Shown here: positions 57,362 to 64,000 of the stretch, one piece after another | How the letters are laid out: every line of letters begins with the position of its first letter | Position numbering within the stretch: the first letter of the stretch is position 1 | Assembly: GCA_019137255.1 (NCBI GenBank) | Contig: WPDH01000237.1 | Coordinates: forward strand, 142,421 to 206,420 | Length of the DNA: 64,000 bases | Reading direction: 5' to 3' | Origin: Corinectria fuckeliana | Lineage: Eukaryota; Ascomycota; Sordariomycetes; Hypocreales; Nectriaceae | The notes under the pieces: model-generated | The model's database searches: none | What the model was told of the DNA's origin: nothing | What the model saw: the letters and a program-made list of their open reading frames with translations, nothing else | Position numbers and translations under genes: made by a program

Positions 57362-58441
57362 GTCGGCTTTCGTCTTCCTGTGATGGCTTGGTCGATATAG
57401 CTTGGTGTCTCGGAGGTTTGAGTCGTTGGTCGATGAAGTTCTCGTTGGAGGAATAGACACGGTGAGAAGGGGCTTATATGGATAATTATCCCTTGCGTGT
57501 GCCTTGATCTGGTATAGTTATGCATAGTTCCCTGTTCCTAGCGGCCGCCCTGTGTTCAGATGGTTGCTATTTGTTAAACTGTAAATAGTAGGTGAAGGGG
57601 CAAGCTGTACTGTGCAACTCAAAGAGTCCCGTTTTAGTACAGGTCGATCAGCTTCCTGTTCTTAGTGGGGCATGATTTACCTTAACCTTTATTTTATACA
57701 GGTGAGGATGTTACAGCTTAGCAGAGTGTTTGGCGTAGGCTTTATTGGACCGCCTAGATCAAGTTCTAGATATTTAATTGTTTCGAGCTACACTGTATGC
57801 CACTGAGTGTTTTGAAACATTGCACGGGCCGCAGATGGCGCTCACTTTATTTACCGTGACTAACCTACAACCGTGTGCCACACCGCAAGTCTCTATGTAT
57901 CCTGACAGTATGATCTGCTGCTCCTGGCTATCAACCCATAAAGTGACAGATTCCTAGAGATATGTCCTGCTATGGAGTTGGAGGTCACTTGGACCCGCTG
58001 ACTTGAGTCAGGCTACGTCTGTGCAAGATGTTCATTTCCCGTTACTGCACACAATTCTCGACGAGGCACGCTGAAGAAATTCAAGACTTCGATTGTAAAT
58101 CAGTACAACAATGTCTCAGAAGCGTTGTTATCCCTTGCGAGCTGCCAGAACAACAGTACAGCGTTGCTATCCGACTGCGTAGCGTCGCTATCCGACCGCG
58201 TAACGGGTGCTCAAAGCTGAATAGACGAAATCTTAGCTCTGCTTGCAGCAGGAGTTGATGTTTAAAGGATAATGCATGCATCTTGCGTTTTAACGAATCA
58301 CGCTGGGTTGTATGCTTATGACTCACGGGTAGCATCTTGTATGCAGAATCATCATTAGCGGGGAGGTGTACTGCCCACGATACTTGCCTCCCTACATTTG
58401 CTCTATCATACACTTCTAGATGCATGCCTCGCCGTCCACCA
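57362..58441. other. intergenic with a short tandem repeat
   Basis: No gene is recognised. A unit of about 22 nt (GCGTTGCTATCCGACTGCGT) is repeated once with three changes at about 58162-58205. Confidence 0.45.
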
Positions 58442-58830
58442 CTAAACAACAAATCCTTGGTTACTTTGGATATCCTGGCTCTTGCTCTCCCCATCTGTAG
58501 AACTTTTCAGAACTCCTTGAGAGTAGTCACCAGGTTGCTTGCATGCGTCTGGGATGTAGAATCTTCTGTCGATCCGAGTTGTAACAAACAAAGCCAAAAT
58601 GAATATTTCCAGTGTAAAGCCAAAGACGTAGAAGGCGGGCTTTGAGTCGAACCAGGCAGAGCCGGTAAGTGGGCGTACGCCCCATGCTGCGCCAGCCCTG
58701 TACCCAGCAACTGTGATGGACAGGCTGGTTGATAGCGTCAAGATCGTCACCTTGTGGGCCATTCTGCCCTGGCCGAATTCCTCCCTGTCACCCGAGGCCT
58801 GGAGCAGATACTGTTGGTGGTAGGACCACT
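58442..58830 (-). pseudogene. C-terminal fragment of a DUF3112-like membrane protein
   Basis: The minus-strand frame runs from about 58830 (YLLQASGDREEFGQGRMA) through HKVTILTLSTSLSITVAGYR, TGSAWFDSKPAFYVFGFTLE and TTRIDRRFYIPD to a stop at 58442. This matches the end of the fungal DUF3112 family as I know it: a helix after 'GRMxxK', an 'AWxDSKAxFYxFNFxLE' helix, and the closing 'RxDRRFHVPD'. The other five or so expected membrane spans are missing because the AT-rich island begins a few dozen bases upstream. An internal ATG at 58762 could still start a 106-residue product, but I read this as a gene cut by transposon insertion or rearrangement. Confidence 0.6.
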
Positions 58831-58859
58831 AGTCAGGCCCGCTATCGGGCACTGTCTAT

Positions 58860-61800
58860 ATTTCTGCCTTAGATGCTAGGCATCTAGTGATAATAGTAAT
58901 CCCCTTAGGGACTTACTATTCTGCCTCTTTTCCTAGCTTAGTATAGTTATATAATATATATAGTTATATTAATAGTTATAAGCCTAGTAGTAACTTTTTA
59001 AGTAAATTCTAGCTTTTAGTATTAATCTAGTATTATTTTTAATATTAGGAAAAGACTTATAAGTAACTAATTCCTCTCTTAGCTAAGTAATTACTCTTAA
59101 GGCTTATAAATTCTAATTTAAGTGATTTATATAATCTAAAGTAATTTACCTATTAAGTACTTAGTATACTTTTAGCTACTAATATAATAGATATAAATAA
59201 TATAAAAGTATTTTTAGACTTTCTTTTTAAGCTAAAAAAGGCTAAAAACTAAACCTTATAGCTAGAATATATTTATATTTTAGCTATAATATATAAAATC
59301 TAAAAATATATTAGCCTAAAGATTATATTAAGTATTAATAATCTAGTATTAGATCTTATACTAGTTATTAATAAGAGAGACTTCTTTTTAAAGCCTAAAA
59401 GACTAGATTTTTTAGGTATTAGTAATAATAAGAAAAAGGCTCTTATTATATAGATCTATTAGCTTAACCTTAAAGATTAGTAGTAAAACTATAATATTAA
59501 GTAAGCTAATAATAATAAGCTATTTATATTTTAGTAGGTAAAATAAGATAAGAGCTTATAAGATAAGACTCTTAAGAAAAAAAAGCTAAATAAGCTTAAG
59601 ATATTTATCTTAAAGACTCTCTTAAGTAGTTATACTATATATATTAGGAAAATATAAGATCTTAGAGAGATTATTAGCTATCTTAAGCTTTTAATTAATC
59701 TTAAAAAAGAGGATAATATCTATAAAATTAAGATAAAGTTTTAAGCCTTAATAACTAAGAAAGAGTTAAGAGATTAAAAAGTCTAAGCTAACTAGTTTAA
59801 AAAGGCCTAAAAGAATTATATTATATATAAGATAATTACTATTAATAAGAAGAGAGTAAGAAAGGAGTTCCTAAAGGTAATAAAGCCTTAGTAAGAGTTT
59901 TACTATACTTAAGATAAGCTTATTATAAGATAGAAGAGTAAGAGTAAAAAGGTAAATAATCTACTTAAGATTATATACCTTTTTTATAATAATATAAGAA
60001 AGAAAAAGTTAAATTCTTTTTAGGCTTATTTTATAATAGCTCTTAGGTTATTAAACTCTTATTAGTTAAGCTAGTAGAATAAAACTATAAGTTAAAAGTA
60101 TTTTAGCTATAAAAGAAAATATCTTATATAGATATCTATATAGTAGGAAAAATATTTTAACTTTCTAGCCTTATATAAGAAGAAATATACTCTAGAGGGC
60201 TAAAGCTTTTATCTTAGGTAAGATAAGACTCTTAAGAAGTAGTTTAATAAGTACCTAAAAGAGCTAAAAAAGGCTAATATTTAGACCTTAGTAAAAAAAG
60301 CAACTTATATACTAATTAGCAGTCTAAAAGAGAAAGTAAAAATAATTACTATTACTTATTAAACCTCTCCTCTAGGTCTTATTTCTTATATAAATACTCT
60401 ATATATAGCTATATATAATATAACCTTTATAAATCTTATAATTAGAGATATTACTATTTATAATTTTAGTATCTTATACTACTTTTTTAACTATATAAAC
60501 TAGTTTTTTAAAGAAGGCTTTAATTAGAGGGTTAAAAAGACTATTTATATAAAAGATAGTAAGATATTTATAAAAAGCTAAGATATAGTTAACTTAAGAG
60601 TTTAATACTTTAGGTTTTCTAAGGGTAAGCTTATTAGACTTAAGTATACTTACTATATACTAAAGATATATCTTAATATAATCTTAGGCTTCTAGATATA
60701 TAATAATAGTATTATTTAGGATTAGAAAGTAAAAGTCTTTTAGATAAAAGAATTATTTAAGATAGTAGCCTTTATATAGCTTTATATAAGCTAGTAGGTT
60801 ATTTTAATAAGAGTATCTATTTAAAGCCCTCTAGTTATAATAGCCTTAAAGCTTAGAATAGTTCTTAAAAAGAATACTAAGCTTTAGTATTAATAATATA
60901 ATTATATAAGGTAGAAAGCTTTTAATTAGCTAGCCTTATTAAGTTTAGAGGTAAGAGTTAAAAGACCTCTTCTTAAGAAATATTAGGTTTATACTATAAT
61001 AAAGGTAATAATAATAGTCTTAAGAAAGTTTTTAAACTATATTTCTTAAGAGCCTAAAAAAGTGATAAATTATAATTTTTATTACTTTCTAGTGCTTATA
61101 TATAATAGCTACTATTATTAGGTCTTATTTATAAATATAATAATAAAAATATGCTTTTTTTACCTCTTAAAGATAAAGTTAGATATTAAAAGTATATTTA
61201 GAAAGCTATAAGTCTAGCTATAAACTTAATATAGCCTTAAGATCTTACTCTTATAGTATAATAGTAAAAAGACCTTTTTTACTAAAAAGAAAAGAGAGAT
61301 CTTTAAGAATAATAGTATAATTATTTATAAGTCTGCCCTATTAACCCTAATATAAAACAGAGATATTAAGATATTAAAAAGAATTATTAAGATTAAGAGT
61401 AGAGTTATAATTAAGAAGTTAGAGCTCCTAAAAGAGCTTACTTTTAAGATATACTATATAGTAATATATCTTCTTAACTATATATCTTATTAAAGAAAAA
61501 ATCAGTAGGTAACTCTCTACTAGCTCTAGTAAGACTAGGTTAGAGATAATATCTCTATATATAGTTATATCCTTAAGAATATAAGACTCTTATAAGTATA
61601 TATTAAGGTCTTTAAGTGCTTAGCCTACTTAATAACTATAACTACCTTAGAATATATTAAGTTATATAAGTTTTTAAGCTTACTTATAAAAAGAGCTTAT
61701 ATTAGGTATCTTATTAGCTATAAGAGTAAGTTATAATATATAATTTATATACTAGTAACTTAAGATAAGAAGGTTATAATCTCTACTAATATATAGTTTA

Positions 61801-64000
61801 ATAAGTAAGAATACTTTAATTTAAGATATAAAAAAGATATAAAAGCCTATAAGAAATATACTTATAAAATTCTAGACTAAATTAATATAAGAGAGGTCTC
61901 TAATAATAAAAATATTAGTAAGAAAGGTAGTCTTAATATAATAGTTATAAAGTCTTTTTTAGATCTTACTAAGTTATAAATTTAGGTATTACTTATAATA
62001 TCTCTAAGAGAGATATAATAGTAAAAAAAGGTCTAATATACTTAATAATAGTAATTTTAAACTAAGGTATTATAAGAAAAGAAAAGCACTCTTAAGATTA
62101 GAGATATTAAGACTATATCTAAGACTATTTTACTCTCTCTCTCTCTTACTAAGAGAGCTATAAGATAAGTTACTTTTCTTAATAATACTTTATATTAGTC
62201 TAGCTTACTATATAAAATAGTAAATATAATACTATTATATAATTTATTACCTAAGATTATAAATAATATCTTATTAGCTATATAAGCTAAAAATAGTAAT
62301 AACTTTATAAAACCTAATAATCCTATAGAGAGATTAGAATTATAAGATTTATTAGATAATAATAGTTTAGTTAATATATAAATTATTATACTAAAATAGA
62401 TTAATAAGATATTAAGAGATAAAACAGATAGTAAGACTAATTTTATCTTATATAATAATCTTAATAATATCTCTTTTTAGTTACTAGAAGAATTATTATA
62501 AAGCACTTAAAGGGATTATAATTAGTACCTTTAGGAAGATAATATAATTTTTAAGTGTTATAGTTAGAAGCTCTTAGAGAAAGCTCTTAAAGTATAAAAA
62601 TAAAAAAAACTTAAAAAGTATACTAAGGTAAAACATATTATTAATATAACTCTTTTAAATATAAGAAGATATTCTTTTTATATTAGTATAATACTACCTG
62701 CCTTAAGGTTATATAAGCAGGTTATAACCTTCTTATAAGTACTTTAATAGTATATAAGCCTTCTTCTAGAGATTAAAAATATAAAAGATAAAAAAGCTTA
62801 TAAGAAGGTTCTTATAAATAAGCTAGATAATAATATTTAGCTTATTAACCTTAAATAAGTGTTTATATATAAGGTTAATAAATAAAGCTATATAATATAC
62901 TTTAAGATATACTTAGTAGCTTATAGTAATAAGCAGAATAAGAATAAAGCTAAGACTTATATATTTATCTTAGTATATAAGACTTTTTAAGTAATATATA
63001 TAAAATACTATAAGAAAAACCTTAATATATATTAATATAATATTATTAATACTTTTATTAAAGCTCTTAAGAGCCTTTTATAGCTTATAAATATTATTAA
63101 AGCTATAATATAAAAATCTTACTTACTTTTTTACTAGTTAAGACTTTAAAGCTTATAAGAAAGACTCTTATATCTTTAAGTATAAAAAGCTTTTTATCTT
63201 TTTTTATATAGATAATATTATTATAATATAACTAAAAGAGTTTAAAAGCGAATAATAATAGGTTTATAATACCCTAATAATAAAATATTAGGTTAAAAAC
63301 CTAAGAAAGCTATACTAGTTCTTAGAGATTAAAATTATTAGAGACTATATAGTAAGTTATTTTTAACTCTCTTAAGAGTTATATATTTTAACTATAACTA
63401 GAAAATTTAAGTTAGATAGTAAGAAACTAAAGGTTTATAAGAAAAAAACCTTTTTACTCTTATAGATTCTTATACTTATAATATATAAAGCTAGTTTTAG
63501 TCTTATCTTAAAGTATAAGATAAAAGTAGGTAGTATAAGCTATCTTACTAATACTATAAAGCCTAATATATCTTATATATTATTAAAGCTTAGTTAATTT
63601 AGTTATTAGCTAAGCCTTAAGTATAATAAAACAGCAGAATAGTATATTAGCTACTTTTATAACACTAGAAAGCTTTATATTTATTATATAATAGCTAAAA
63701 ATTAGAGAAATCTTTTTATAGCTGTAAATATAGCTTTTAGAGACTACTTAATAACTAGAAAGTTCTTATAAGGCTAGGTAGTTATATTATATAAGAGTCT
63801 TATTACTTAGAAGGCTATAAAGTAAGATATAATTACTATATTAAGTATAAAAGCTAAGTTACTTACTCTTATAAGTATAGTTAAGAAATAGCTAGCTTTA
63901 GGTTAACTTCTTAAGAAGGTTAGTATTAAGGTTTAAGATATAGCTTAAATTTAGTATAATAATATTAATATAATCTAGCTAATTATAAAGTAGTTAGCTA
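58860..64000 (+). mobile_element. RIP-degraded Ty1/copia retrotransposon, open at right edge
   Basis: From about 58860 the DNA is almost pure A/T with stops in all frames. On the plus strand near 63180-63240 the translation reads LFIFFYIDNIIII: the reverse-transcriptase YVDD box with the second D changed to N and V to I (YIDN at 63205-63216). After it come a damaged copia-type 'LGIKI' region and, from about 63600, text resembling the RNase H part. Lysine-rich gag-like and integrase-like text precedes it, but is too mutated to place. Order and strand fit Ty1/copia. I could not define LTRs; the left one may lie near 58870-58970. The element continues beyond 64000. Confidence 0.75.

Noticed and set aside
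58151..58205. Possible CRISPR-like direct repeats
   Set aside because: Only two imperfect copies without spacers, in a eukaryotic genome; a minor tandem duplication.

Overview
The window is nuclear DNA of a filamentous ascomycete (Pezizomycotina). Genes carry several short GT-AG introns of about 43-100 nt, tRNAs lack an encoded CCA, gene islands of ordinary base composition alternate with very AT-rich blocks full of TAA/TAG, and the gene set (GH28 pectinases, GH3 beta-glucosidase, secreted catalase-peroxidase, tyrosinase, NACHT-type NLRs) is typical of plant-associated moulds. The AT-rich blocks look like transposons mutated by repeat-induced point mutation (RIP). A Sordariomycete plant pathogen or saprotroph is my guess; the species cannot be read from the sequence.

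Layout. 0-10 kb: 3' part of an allantoate-permease-like MFS transporter, a small coiled-coil protein, an intact APC-family amino acid/choline permease, tRNA-Asp, a clearly broken SRPK-like kinase pseudogene, and an MDR enoyl reductase. 11-20 kb: intron-containing tRNA-Leu(CAG), an intact six-exon GH3 beta-glucosidase, an unknown protein next to a (GTT)21 microsatellite, small fragments, and a PRISE-like SDR. 20.3-23.65 kb: AT island with a Fot1/pogo element (inverted repeats and TA duplication visible) followed by a Tc1-like element. 24-28 kb: secreted catalase-peroxidase. 28-31.3 kb: gene-poor. 31.3-43.5 kb: endopolygalacturonase, long tyrosinase, a hypothetical protein, a TauD-type dioxygenase, and an exopolygalacturonase. 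44-46 kb: a small membrane protein.

46.3-56.4 kb is an NLR locus. On the minus strand lies a broken NLR that appears to combine a RelA/SpoT-like N-terminus, NACHT and WD40 repeats. Head-to-head with it is a broken CorA-like membrane protein gene, followed by a 122-residue protein gene and an intact NACHT-ankyrin NLR. Many stops in the broken NLR are TAA where relatives would be expected to have Gln, compatible with CAA-to-TAA changes of RIP type. 57-64 kb: a small membrane protein, a DUF3112-like fragment cut off at the edge of the next AT island, and a RIP-degraded Ty1/copia retrotransposon that runs off the right end.

Together the intact genes describe a plant-material lifestyle (two complementary pectinases, a beta-glucosidase, extracellular peroxide defence, a phenol oxidase), set beside a turnover zone of NLR genes and transposons. 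Exon models were built by hand and checked for reading phase. Family names rest on recognised motifs, not database searches.
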